This document shows, one piece after another, positions 42,654-50,812 of a stretch of DNA of 64,000 nucleotides. How positions within the stretch are numbered: position 1 is the first letter of the stretch; every line of letters starts with the position of its first letter. The translations under genes and the position numbers were made by a program. Origin of the DNA: Streptomyces aquilus. GTDB lineage: Bacteria; Actinomycetota; Actinomycetes; Streptomycetales; Streptomycetaceae. The stretch lies in assembly GCF_003955715.1 (NCBI RefSeq), contig NZ_CP034463.1:8990001-9054000 (forward strand), read 5' to 3'. The notes under the pieces are model-generated. The model had not been told where the DNA came from. It did no database searches and worked only from the letters and a program-made list of their open reading frames with translations.

Positions 42654-43868
42654 ATGACGGCAATGCCCCCCACGCAAACGGAACCCGTCGCCTTCCCGCA
42701 GGACCGCACCTGCCCCTACCACCCGCCCACCGCCTACGCCCCGCTGCGCGACGGCCGCCCGCTGGCCCGTATCACCCTCTACGACGGCCGGCCGGCCTGG
42801 CTGGTGACGGGGCACGCCCTCGCCCGCGCCCTCCTCGCCGACCCGCGCCTGTCGACCGACCGCACCCGCCCGGACTTCCCCGCGCCCACCGAACGCTTCG
42901 CGGCGGTCCGCAACCGGAGGGTGGCGCTGCTCGGCGTCGACGACCCGAAGCACCACGCGCAGCGGCGGATGATGGTGCCCAGCTTCACCCTGCGCCGGGC
43001 CGCCGAACTGCGGCCGCAGATCCAGCGGATCGTCGACGAGCGGCTCGACGCGATGGTCGCGCAGGGCCCGCCCGCCGAGCTGGTGAGCGCCTTCGCGCTG
43101 CCGGTGCCCTCGATGGTGATCTGCGCCCTGCTGGGCGTGCCGTACGCCGACCACGAGTTCTTCGAGGGGCAGTCGCGTCGGCTGCTGCGCGGCCCGAGGG
43201 CGGCCGACACCCAGGACGCGCGCGACCAACTGGACGCCTACTTCGAGGAGTTGATCGACCAGAAGCTGAAGCAGGAGCGGCCCGGCGACGGAGTGCTGGA
43301 CGAACTCGTCCACGACCGGCTGCGCACCGGGGAGTTGGACCGCGTCGAGGTCATCTCCCTCGCCACCATCCTGCTGGTCGCCGGACACGAGACGACCGCC
43401 AACATGATCTCCCTCGGCACCTTCACCCTGCTCCAACACCCCGAGCGGCTGGCCGAGTTGCGTGCGCGGCCCGAGCTGCTGCCCGCCGCCGTGGAGGAGC
43501 TGATGCGCATGCTCTCGATCGCCGACGGGCTGCTGCGGCTGGCCACCGAGGACGTCGAGGCCGGCGGCGAGACCATCCGGGCGGGCGACGGAGTGGTCTT
43601 CTCGACCTCGGTCATCAACCGTGACGAGGACGTCTACCCGGCCCCCGACACCCTGGACTGGCACCGCTCGGCCCGCCACCACGTCGGCTTCGGGTTCGGC
43701 ATCCACCAGTGCCTCGGCCAGAACCTGGCCCGCGCCGAGATGGAGATCGCCCTGCGCACCCTCTTCACCCGGCTGCCCGCACTCCGTCTCGCCGCCCCCG
43801 CGGACGAGATCCCCTTCAAGCCCGGCGACACGATCCAGGGGATGCTGGAACTCCCCGTGACCTGGTAA
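42654..43868 (+). CDS. Cytochrome P450 (CYP105-like) paired with ferredoxin
   Basis: 404 aa. The N-terminus has FPQDRTCPYHPPTAYAPLR, as in CYP105-type enzymes. The I-helix is AGHETTANM, the K-helix ExxR is in EELMRM, and the haem loop is FGFGIHQCLG. A [3Fe-4S] ferredoxin gene begins 13 bp downstream and is the likely electron donor. GAGG sits 7 nt before the ATG at 42654; the ATG at 42663 is possible. The substrate is unknown; xenobiotic or antibiotic oxidation is typical. Confidence 0.93.
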   Translation: MTAMPPTQTEPVAFPQDRTCPYHPPTAYAPLRDGRPLARITLYDGRPAWLVTGHALARALLADPRLSTDRTRPDFPAPTERFAAVRNRRVALLGVDDPKHHAQRRMMVPSFTLRRAAELRPQIQRIVDERLDAMVAQGPPAELVSAFALPVPSMVICALLGVPYADHEFFEGQSRRLLRGPRAADTQDARDQLDAYFEELIDQKLKQERPGDGVLDELVHDRLRTGELDRVEVISLATILLVAGHETTANMISLGTFTLLQHPERLAELRARPELLPAAVEELMRMLSIADGLLRLATEDVEAGGETIRAGDGVVFSTSVINRDEDVYPAPDTLDWHRSARHHVGFGFGIHQCLGQNLARAEMEIALRTLFTRLPALRLAAPADEIPFKPGDTIQGMLELPVTW

Positions 43869-43881
43869 GAGGCTCAGGGCC

Positions 43882-44070
43882 ATGCACATCGACATCGACA
43901 AGGACGTCTGCATCGGCGCCGGCCAGTGCGCCCTGGCCGCCCCGGCCGTGTTCACCCAGGACGACGACGGATTCAGCACGCTGCTGCCCGACCGGGAGGA
44001 CGGCGCCGGGAACCCGATGGTCCGCGAAGCGGCCCGGGCCTGCCCCGTGGGCGCCATCACCGTGACCTAG
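43882..44070 (+). CDS. [3Fe-4S] ferredoxin
   Basis: 62 aa acidic electron carrier. The cluster ligands are C10 and C16 (CIGAGQC) and the cysteine in ACPVGAI near the end, the Cys-x5-Cys...Cys-Pro pattern of Streptomyces P450 ferredoxins. It should pass electrons to the P450 just upstream. The last 14 bp overlap the end of the convergent TetR gene. Confidence 0.93.
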   Translation: MHIDIDKDVCIGAGQCALAAPAVFTQDDDGFSTLLPDREDGAGNPMVREAARACPVGAITVT

Positions 44071-44632
44071 CCGGCCCACCCCCAGCGGCCCGCACCAGCA
44101 GCCGCGCCGCCTCGCGCGCCTCCCGCGCGGGGGCGGTGCCCTGCGCGATCCCCGCCGTCACCATCGCCCCCTCGGCGAGCAGGAACAGCTGCCCGGACAA
44201 CGCGCCGGGCAGTCCCGCGTCCGCCACCAGGCCGTCCAGGTAGCGCCGGAACGCCTCTTTGTGCGCCCGGACTTGGGCCGTGACCCGGGCCGAGGTCGCG
44301 CCCAGTTCGCCGTACGAGTTGATCCACGCGCACCCGCGGAAGCCGTCCTCGCCGAACCACGACTCCAGCCAGTCGTAGACGGCGAGGATCCGCTCCTCGG
44401 GGTCCGTGTGTCCCTCGACGTGGTGGGCCAGCCGCCCGCGCCAGCGGACGTCGCGGCGCTCCAGGTAGGCCTCCACCAGCTGCTCCTTCGCGGGGAAGAG
44501 CTGGTAGAGCCGCTTGAGCGAGACGCCGGACGCGCCACGGACGTCGTCCATGCCGACGGACTGGATGCCGCGGCCGTAGAACAACTCCTCCGCGGCGTCC
44601 AGTGCCTGCTCCCGGGCGGTCGCGCTGTCCAT
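44057..44632 (-). CDS. TetR-family regulator
   Basis: 191 aa. The HTH is AREQALDAAEELFYGRGIQSVGMDDVRGASGVSLKRLYQLFPAKEQLV. The C-terminal domain is of the TetR_C type seen in AefR-like proteins. The start at 44632 follows AAGGAG. Two identical-in-inverse perfect palindromes upstream (44681-44696, 44716-44731) are its probable operators, controlling itself and the divergent DUF1348 gene. Confidence 0.88.
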   Translation of the reverse strand: MDSATAREQALDAAEELFYGRGIQSVGMDDVRGASGVSLKRLYQLFPAKEQLVEAYLERRDVRWRGRLAHHVEGHTDPEERILAVYDWLESWFGEDGFRGCAWINSYGELGATSARVTAQVRAHKEAFRRYLDGLVADAGLPGALSGQLFLLAEGAMVTAGIAQGTAPAREAREAARLLVRAAGGGPARSR

Positions 44633-44673
44633 GAGGGCCACTCCTTGAGCTCCTTGACGAATGCTGGCGTCCC

Positions 44674-44731
44674 TTGACGCGAGAACGTGCGTTCTCCTAC
44701 GGTAGCAGCAGCGCGGAGAACGCACGTTCTC
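44674..44731. promoter_or_regulatory. Promoter TTGACG-18-TACGGT with twin 16-bp TetR palindromes
   Basis: The plus-strand promoter has TTGACG (44674-44679) and TACGGT (44698-44703). The palindrome GAGAACGTGCGTTCTC (44681-44696) fills its spacer. A second, GAGAACGCACGTTCTC (44716-44731), lies 35 bp downstream. Both are perfect. Confidence 0.85.
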
Positions 44732-44754
44732 CCTTTCTGGTCACGGAGGATGAC

Positions 44755-45213
44755 ATGACCGACCGCCCGCCCCTGCCCCCGTTCACCCGCGAGACCGCCG
44801 CCCGGAAGGTGCAGGCCGCCGAGGACGCCTGGAACACCCGCGACCCGCACAAGGTGGCGCTCGCGTACTCCGAGGACTCGGTGTGGCGCAACCGCGACAC
44901 CTTCGTCACCGGGCGAGAGGAGATCGTCGCGTTCCTCACCGCGAAGTGGGCGCGCGAGCAGGAGTACGCCCTGCGCAAGGACCTGTGGGCCTTCGACGGC
45001 AACCGCATCGCCGTCCGCTTCCAGTACGAGTCCCTCGACCCCGACGGCCGGTGGTGGCGCAGTTACGGCAACGAGCTCTGGGAGTTCGACGAGCACGGCC
45101 TGATGACCCGGCGTGAGGCCAGCATCAATGACGTCCCGATCGAGGAGAAGGAGCGCCGCATCTTCGGCCCGCGTCCCGAAGCCGAGCACGGGCGGTCGTT
45201 CCCCCTTCAGTAG
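44755..45213 (+). CDS. DUF1348 NTF2-like protein
   Basis: 152 aa. The DUF1348 family pattern is [63 protein letters not shown]...[30 protein letters not shown]. It is a cytoplasmic NTF2-like fold of unknown activity. CGGAGG precedes the ATG. It is under the twin TetR operators. The stop codon overlaps the -10 box of the next gene. Confidence 0.88.
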   Translation: MTDRPPLPPFTRETAARKVQAAEDAWNTRDPHKVALAYSEDSVWRNRDTFVTGREEIVAFLTAKWAREQEYALRKDLWAFDGNRIAVRFQYESLDPDGRWWRSYGNELWEFDEHGLMTRREASINDVPIEEKERRIFGPRPEAEHGRSFPLQ

Positions 45214-45216
45214 GGT
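45211..45216 (+). promoter_or_regulatory. -10 box TAGGGT, probable leaderless start
   Basis: TAGGGT includes the TAG stop of the DUF1348 gene and ends 6 nt before the GTG at 45223. Confidence 0.4.
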
Positions 45217-45222
45217 TCCGGA

Positions 45223-45738
45223 GTGACCGAACAGGTTCAGAAACCCTTCCTCTACGTCGTCGTCTGCGCCGCCGGCATCGCCGCCGACGTCGGCGAACTC
45301 ATCACCGCCGCCCAGGAGCGGGACTGGGAGGTCGGCGTCATCGCCACCCCCGTCGCGGCGAACGGGTTCTTCGACACCGCCGCCGTGGCGGCGCGGACGG
45401 GCCGCCCGATCCGCTCCGCCTGGCGCACCCCGGGCGAGCCGCGTCCCTTCCCGCCGCCGGACGCCGTCGTGGTCGCGCCCGCGACCTTCAACACCGTCAA
45501 CAAATGGGCGGCCGGCCTCGCCGACACCCTCGCCGTGGCCACCCTGTGCGAGGCGTACGGCCTGGGCGTCCCGATAGCCGTACTGCCGTGTGTGGCCGAC
45601 GCGTTGGCCGCCCATCCGGCCTACCAGGACAGCCTGATACGACTGCGGGGGATGGGCGTGCGGTTCGCGCCGCCGTTCGCGGGCGGGCCGGGGGCGGAGT
45701 TCGGCTGGGAACAGGCACTGGACCTGCTCGGAAGGTGA
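45223..45738 (+). CDS. Flavoprotein (HFCD/PPC decarboxylase-like)
   Basis: 171 aa Rossmann-like flavoprotein: VVVCAAGIAADVGELI at the start and VVVAPATFNTVNKWAAGLADTLAVATL, the FMN-binding APATxNTxxK(x)AxGxADT motif of the homo-oligomeric flavin Cys decarboxylase family. It possibly decarboxylates a cysteinyl compound or acts as a flavin carrier; the substrate is unknown. GTG start with CGGAG nearby, but the -10 box position suggests a leaderless or very short leader message. Confidence 0.82.
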   Translation: MTEQVQKPFLYVVVCAAGIAADVGELITAAQERDWEVGVIATPVAANGFFDTAAVAARTGRPIRSAWRTPGEPRPFPPPDAVVVAPATFNTVNKWAAGLADTLAVATLCEAYGLGVPIAVLPCVADALAAHPAYQDSLIRLRGMGVRFAPPFAGGPGAEFGWEQALDLLGR

Positions 45739-45808
45739 CCCGCTGAGGGGCGCGGCCGGACACCGTACGCTCCCCTTCGTAACCACTCGGAAGGCAGGAG
45801 CAGCAACG

Positions 45809-46777
45809 ATGCAGTACGTGAAGCTCGGTTCGACCGGCCTGGACGTGTCGCGGATCTGTCTGGGGTGCATGACCTACGGCCTGCCCGACCGCGGCGTGCA
45901 CGAGTGGACCCTCGACGAGGAGGCGTCCCGGCCGCTGATACGGCAGGCGCTCGACGCGGGCATCAACTTCTTCGACACCGCGAACGTCTACTCCGACGGC
46001 ACCAGCGAGGAGATCGTCGGCAAGGCGCTGCGGGACTTCGCCGACCGCGACGAGATCGTCCTCGCCACCAAGGTGCACGGCCGGATGCGGTCCGGACCCA
46101 ACGGCGGCGGACTGTCCCGCAAGGCGATCATGACCGAGATCGACCACAGCCTGACCCGCCTCGGCACCGACTACGTCGACCTCTACCAGATCCACCGCTA
46201 CGACCCGCACACCCCGGTCGAGGAGACGATGGAGGCCCTGCACGACCTGGTCAAGGCCGGCAAGGTCCGCTACCTCGGGGCCAGTTCGATGTACGCGTGG
46301 CAGTTCTCCAAGATGCAGTACACGGCGGAGAAGCACGGCTGGACCAAGTTCGTCTCCATGCAGAACCACTACAACCTCCTCTACCGCGAGGAGGAGCGCG
46401 AGATGCTCCCGCTCTGCGCCGACCAGGGCGTCAGCGCGCTGCCCTGGAGCCCGCTCGCCCGGGGCCGGCTGACCCGGGACTGGGGCACGGTCACCGACCG
46501 CAGCGCCAACGACAACTTCGGCAACCGCCTCTACCAGGAGGGTGACCGCACCATCGTCGAGGCGGTCACCCGTATCGCCGGCGACCGCGGCGTCCCCCGG
46601 GCCCAGGTGGCGCTGGCCTGGCTGCTCCACCAGGACACGGTGGCGGCCCCGATCGTCGGCGCGGCCAAGCCCCACCACATCGAGGACGCGGTCGCGGCGG
46701 TCGAACTCGCCCTCAGCGAGAAGGAGATCGAGGAACTGGAGCAGCCGTACACCGCCCGGCCGATCGTCGGCCACTGA
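45809..46777 (+). CDS. Aldo/keto reductase
   Basis: 322 aa NADPH-dependent carbonyl reductase with a (beta/alpha)8 barrel. The catalytic tetrad is visible as D (FFDTANVYSDG, with Y), K (ATKVHGRM) and H (QIHRYDPHTPVEETMEAL). The C-terminal cofactor region includes PIVGAAKPHHIEDAV. The group matches the YajO/AKR-11-type. GCAGGAG lies before the ATG. It is convergent with the PhyH gene, 9 bp apart. Confidence 0.92.
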   Translation: MQYVKLGSTGLDVSRICLGCMTYGLPDRGVHEWTLDEEASRPLIRQALDAGINFFDTANVYSDGTSEEIVGKALRDFADRDEIVLATKVHGRMRSGPNGGGLSRKAIMTEIDHSLTRLGTDYVDLYQIHRYDPHTPVEETMEALHDLVKAGKVRYLGASSMYAWQFSKMQYTAEKHGWTKFVSMQNHYNLLYREEEREMLPLCADQGVSALPWSPLARGRLTRDWGTVTDRSANDNFGNRLYQEGDRTIVEAVTRIAGDRGVPRAQVALAWLLHQDTVAAPIVGAAKPHHIEDAVAAVELALSEKEIEELEQPYTARPIVGH

Positions 46778-46786
46778 CACCGCTTC

Positions 46787-47584
46787 TCAGTGCGGTCCCT
46801 GCGGTGCGAACTCCGTCCCGCAGGGGCCCGCGCCCTCGCTCTCCCGCAGGGCGACGCGCTCTCCCCGCATCGACAGCGTGCGGTAGTACGCGCCGATGCG
46901 TTCGGCGGACGCCCCCACGTAGTGCCCGATGAACGAGCGCCGGAACCGCGAGGCGCTCCGGTTCGGCTGCGAGCCGTGCACCACACTGCCGTTGAAGAAC
47001 AGGACGTCCCCCGGCGCCATGTCCACCGGCACCGCCGCGAGCCCCGCCGGCGGCGGCACGTACTCCCGTGCGAACGACACCCCGTCGTCCGCCTCCTCCG
47101 GGCAGAACAGGTCCATCCGGTGCGTACCGGGAACGACCTCCAGGCCGCCGTTCTCCCGGTCGATCACATCGCACGCCACCCACGCCGCGACACACGTCCC
47201 CGGCTCGACCCGCAGATAGAAGTTGTCCTGGTGCAGCGCCTGCCCGCGCGCCCCCGGCGGCTTGAAGTAGAACATGCTCTGCGCGGCCAGCACCTCCTCG
47301 CCGAGCAGTCCTTCCAGGACACCCCGCAGCCGCGCGTCGAGCAGCGTCCGCCGGGCGAGCGCGTTGATCTCGTGCGGCTGCATCACCCGCGGCCACGCCG
47401 CCAGCGGGTCGTCCCCGGGCCGCGGCTCGAAGTGCCCGCGCACCGGCCCGGCCGCGTGCAGTGCCGTGAACTCCGCGCACAGCCGGTCGATCTCGTCCGC
47501 CCCGAACAGCCCCCGGACGACGAGGAACCCCGCCTCCTCGAACTGCCTCACACGGTCGGCGGCTTCCTTGTCCATGACGGTCAT
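46787..47584 (-). CDS. Phytanoyl-CoA dioxygenase (PhyH) family oxygenase
   Basis: 265 aa Fe(II)/2-oxoglutarate oxygenase. The metal triad is ALHQDNFYLR (HxD) and VVHGSQPN (distal His), with the 2OG-binding Arg in RFRRSFIG. It likely hydroxylates a small metabolite, ectoine-hydroxylase-like or otherwise; the substrate is unknown. GAGGAGGGG precedes the ATG. It is divergent from an AraC regulator 69 bp away, which probably controls it. Confidence 0.9.
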   Translation of the reverse strand: MTVMDKEAADRVRQFEEAGFLVVRGLFGADEIDRLCAEFTALHAAGPVRGHFEPRPGDDPLAAWPRVMQPHEINALARRTLLDARLRGVLEGLLGEEVLAAQSMFYFKPPGARGQALHQDNFYLRVEPGTCVAAWVACDVIDRENGGLEVVPGTHRMDLFCPEEADDGVSFAREYVPPPAGLAAVPVDMAPGDVLFFNGSVVHGSQPNRSASRFRRSFIGHYVGASAERIGAYYRTLSMRGERVALRESEGAGPCGTEFAPQGPH

Positions 47585-47653
47585 GCGTCCCCTCCTCGGT
47601 CGGTGTGTGTCCGCGTGTCACGCTAGGTGGGGGGCCACTTCAGGAGGATGTCC

Positions 47654-48574
47654 GTGACCGCTGACCGACTGTCCGGGACTGCTGCCCCGGGCGTGCCCGC
47701 GCCGCCCGCGGGCCTGGTCGTGCTCGGCCGCTACGACGAGTCGCCGGGCTACGTCGTCAACCGCCCGCAGGGCTCGGACAGCTGGCTGTTCACCTGGACC
47801 ACGGCCGGCGGCGGGGAACTGCGGCACGGCTCGGCCGCGACCCGGGCCGCGGCCGGCGATCTCGTCGTCCTCGCCCCCGGCTCCCCGCACGGCTACGGCG
47901 TCGCACCGGACGCCCCGCACTGGCGGTTCTGGTGGGCGCACTGCCAGGCCCGCCCCTCCTGGCTGCCCTGGCTGCGCCCGTACGACCGCGGCGACGGCCT
48001 GTACGTCGTCACCCCGACCCCTGCCGCCCTGCGCGCCCGCGTCGAGTCGGCGTTCCACCGGATGCGCACGGACGCCCGCCGGCCGCCCGGCACGGGGGAA
48101 CCGGCGCCGGGACGCGAGGCCACGGACGACCGCATCGCCGTGGCGCACGACACCGTCGCGCGTGAACTCGCCCTGTGCGCACTGGAGGAGGTCGTCCTGC
48201 TCACGGCCGGAGCCGCACGCCGGCGTCCCCCGGCCCCCGGCCTCGACCCCCGCATCGCGCGCGTCCAGGAGCTCATCGCCGCCGACCCCGGCGCGCCCCA
48301 CACCGTCGACTCCCTCGCCGCGCGTGTCGCGCTGTCGCCCTCCCGGCTGGCGCACCTGTTCACCCGGCAGGTCGGGCAGTCGCCCATGCGGGCCCTGCGC
48401 GAGGCGCGGCTGCGGCACGCCGCGCGGCTGCTGGAGGCCACCGATCTGCCGGTGGAACGGGTGGCCACGGCCTCGGGGTTCGTGAGTCCCTTCCATTTCC
48501 ACCGCGTCTTCCGTGAGCGATTCGGTATGCCGCCCGGTGCGTACCGCTCCGGCGGCCCAATGGTTGGCACATGA
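47654..48574 (+). CDS. AraC-family regulator
   Basis: 306 aa. An N-terminal cupin-like ligand domain (GSDSWLFTWTTAGGGELRHG, AGDLVVLAPGSPHGYG) precedes two C-terminal HTHs (DSLAARVALSPSRLAHLFTRQVGQSPMRALREARL; VERVATASGFVSPFHFHRVFRERFGMPPGAYR). The GTG at 47654 is preferred because GGAGG ends 6 nt before it; the ATG at 47648 would be too close. It probably activates the divergent PhyH gene when a ligand is present. Confidence 0.88.
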   Translation: MTADRLSGTAAPGVPAPPAGLVVLGRYDESPGYVVNRPQGSDSWLFTWTTAGGGELRHGSAATRAAAGDLVVLAPGSPHGYGVAPDAPHWRFWWAHCQARPSWLPWLRPYDRGDGLYVVTPTPAALRARVESAFHRMRTDARRPPGTGEPAPGREATDDRIAVAHDTVARELALCALEEVVLLTAGAARRRPPAPGLDPRIARVQELIAADPGAPHTVDSLAARVALSPSRLAHLFTRQVGQSPMRALREARLRHAARLLEATDLPVERVATASGFVSPFHFHRVFRERFGMPPGAYRSGGPMVGT

Positions 48575-48657
48575 CGCGCGTGGACCCGCCGGACAGTCGT
48601 TGTCATGGCAGTTCAATGGTTTGCCGCGGGAAAGCCCTTTCAGCCACACTCCCGGTA

Positions 48658-48672
48658 TTGACTCATCGTCAA
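48658..48672. promoter_or_regulatory. Inverted repeat TTGAC-tcatc-GTCAA
   Basis: A perfect 5-bp-arm repeat about 170 bp upstream of the sigma/lectin fusion gene. TTGACT could be a -35, but no matching -10 is seen. The stretch 48575-48841 otherwise shows no gene; it has lower GC than its surroundings, as expected for a promoter region. Confidence 0.3.
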
Positions 48673-48841
48673 AAACACGTGGTGCGCACGCAATGCACAA
48701 AACCGCGGGATCTCTTGTTACATCTCGCTGACCTGTGCAAAGGTGGGGCCTTGTCGGCGCGCGGACAAGAAGATTCCGGTTCGTGCGCACCCCTCCCGTA
48801 CATCCCCCACGCTCCACAAGAGCTGTCGTCGGCGAGGCGCC

Positions 48842-50800
48842 ATGCCTATTGGTATGGACTTTTTTGTGCAAGCCCCCGAGAGGAATGCCGCCGTGAAAGA
48901 CGCAGGCCTGCCGAATTCCACCGCCCCGGGCCGCCTCTTCGACGTGACGGACGCACAACTCAGCGCGGAGCTGAAGAAGTGGACGGGAACGACGCCCGCC
49001 CTCCACCCCGTCGGTGAACTCCTCGACCGGCACTGGGAAGCGGCCTACGTCTACGCCCGGCTGTGCACCGACGGACCGCGTTCCGCCGGAATGCTCACCA
49101 CCGCCGCATTCACCCGGCTCTTCGGCGAGTCCCTGCGGCACAACGGACCGACGGCCGCCTGGCGCCCGCAGATCCTCGTCACCGTGCGACGCATCGCCGC
49201 CGAATGGGACACCGACCGCCGACGCGAACAACTCCACCCCGAACTGCGCTCCGAGAGCGGCCACGGGGAGCGCGCCTCGGCCCGGCTGCTGCCGTCCGCC
49301 GACCGGCGGCTGCTGTCCGGCGCGTTCCAGCGGCTGCCCCAGTCCGCCCGCGCGCTGCTGTGGCACAGCGAGGTCGAGGGCGAACCGCTGGAGATACCCG
49401 GCGCCCTGTTGGGCCTGGACGAGGAGGACGTCCGCGTCGAACTGGGCCGCGCCCGCGAGCGGTTGCGCGAGGAGTGCCTCCAGGTCCACCGCGAACTCGC
49501 GCCCGAGCAGGAGTGCCGCAGCTTCCTGCGGATGCTCGACGTCACCTACCGGCGCGGCGGCATCGACGTCGACCCCGACCTGCGCGCCCACCTGGACCGC
49601 TGCAAGCACTGCCGGCACACCGCCGACCAGCTGAACCAGTTCAACGACCAGGGCCTCGGTGTCGCCCTTGCCGAGGCGGTCCTCGGCTGGGGCGGGCGCG
49701 CCTACGCCGAGACCCGGGCCGCCCAGGAGGCGGCGGACGCACCCGCACCGGAGGCACCCGCGGAGTTCGTCGCCCACACCATCGCGGGCGAGCCCTTCTT
49801 CGACGCGCCGCCCCTTCCCCGTACCGCCCCCTCCGTCCCCGGCGCACCGCCCGCCGCTCGTGCCGCGGGCCCCGCGCCGGCGCCGAGAAGCCGCAGACGG
49901 CACTCGGCGAAGAAGGCCGCCGCCCGCCGCCGCAACCTCACCGCGGCCGTCGCCACCGCCGGCGCCCTCGTCGTCCTCCCGCTGGTCCTGTGGTCCCTGG
50001 CCGACGGCGACGACACCGCGCCGGCCACGGGCGCCCAGGCCTCCGACACGCCCGGCACCGGCACCGACCACTCCACCACCGACCCGACCTTGGTGGGCTC
50101 GGGCCAGAAGGGGCAGGGCACCCTGAGCGGCCGGATCCACAACGTCGACTCCGGGCTCTGCGTGGCCATCGCCGGCAAGAAGGCCGTCAAGGGCGCCGAG
50201 ACCGAGGTCACCGACTGCTCCTCGGACGCCGCGCAGCAGTGGACGTACGAGACCGACGGACTGCTGCGCAGTTCCGCCGACCCCGAGCTCTGCCTCGACT
50301 CCCACCTCGGCTACTCGGTGCAGCTGGCCCCGTGCACCGGCGCCGGGAACGCCGAGAACAAGGACGTGCGGTACGACTTCACGGCGCGCGGCAACCTGGT
50401 GCCGCGCTGGGACGAGGACCTGGCCCTGACCCCTGCCGCCACCGACGGCACCGGCGCCCTGGTCCTGAAGTCCCGCGAGGACGACAGCGCCGTCCAGCGC
50501 TGGGTCTTCGACACCTCGAAGGCCGACCTTCAGATGGAGTGGGTCAACTGGGGCGCGGTGGCCGACCCCACACCGACCCCGACGCCGACCCCCACGCCCA
50601 CCCCGAAGAAGGCGGCCCCGACGCCGTCCCCGACTCCGTCGACCGCGGCGCCGGCCCCCAGCAGCCCGTATCCGACCGACGTCCCCTGCTACTACACGTA
50701 CTCCTGCGGCGGGGACGGTCAGTACGGCGGCGGGTACGGGTACGGCGGTGGGTACGGGGGCTACGGCGGGTACGGGGGCTACGGCGGCGGCCGGCGCTGA
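48842..50800 (+). CDS. Membrane protein fusing sigma-like helices, zinc-finger anti-sigma motif and ricin-type lectin
   Basis: 652 aa. Residues ~59-125 and ~150-215 resemble sigma-70 regions 2 and 4 (RLPQSARALLWHSEVEG...LDEEDVRVELGRARERLREE). An H250-x3-C254-x2-C257 motif (AHLDRCKHC) matches zinc-binding anti-sigma domains. A basic stretch, then one membrane span (~364-386), places the rest outside. There follows a ricin-type beta-trefoil (~425-560), a Thr-Pro-rich linker (~566-600), and a tail of Gly-Gly-Tyr repeats with two cysteines. It may carry an outside carbohydrate signal to transcription or anchor in the wall; this is inferred. The ATG at 48842 is the first with GAGG nearby; 48854 is possible. 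Confidence 0.7.
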   Translation: MPIGMDFFVQAPERNAAVKDAGLPNSTAPGRLFDVTDAQLSAELKKWTGTTPALHPVGELLDRHWEAAYVYARLCTDGPRSAGMLTTAAFTRLFGESLRHNGPTAAWRPQILVTVRRIAAEWDTDRRREQLHPELRSESGHGERASARLLPSADRRLLSGAFQRLPQSARALLWHSEVEGEPLEIPGALLGLDEEDVRVELGRARERLREECLQVHRELAPEQECRSFLRMLDVTYRRGGIDVDPDLRAHLDRCKHCRHTADQLNQFNDQGLGVALAEAVLGWGGRAYAETRAAQEAADAPAPEAPAEFVAHTIAGEPFFDAPPLPRTAPSVPGAPPAARAAGPAPAPRSRRRHSAKKAAARRRNLTAAVATAGALVVLPLVLWSLADGDDTAPATGAQASDTPGTGTDHSTTDPTLVGSGQKGQGTLSGRIHNVDSGLCVAIAGKKAVKGAETEVTDCSSDAAQQWTYETDGLLRSSADPELCLDSHLGYSVQLAPCTGAGNAENKDVRYDFTARGNLVPRWDEDLALTPAATDGTGALVLKSREDDSAVQRWVFDTSKADLQMEWVNWGAVADPTPTPTPTPTPTPKKAAPTPSPTPSTAAPAPSSPYPTDVPCYYTYSCGGDGQYGGGYGYGGGYGGYGGYGGYGGGRR

Positions 50801-50812
50801 CCCCGGCGCCGC

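Noticed and set aside
42347..42709. A 120-codon frame opposite the P450 start
   Set aside because: No family features and it overlaps the P450 promoter and start; only its last 35 codons are mentioned as a possible leader frame.
48629..48659. An ECF-type promoter (GGAAAG...GGTATT) before the sigma/lectin gene
   Set aside because: The match to ECF consensus is weak and spacing is loose; too little to call.
47618..50305. An 895-codon open frame opposite the AraC and sigma/lectin genes
   Set aside because: Low-complexity Gly/Arg/Val composition typical of antisense frames in GC-rich DNA; the plus strand carries recognisable domains.
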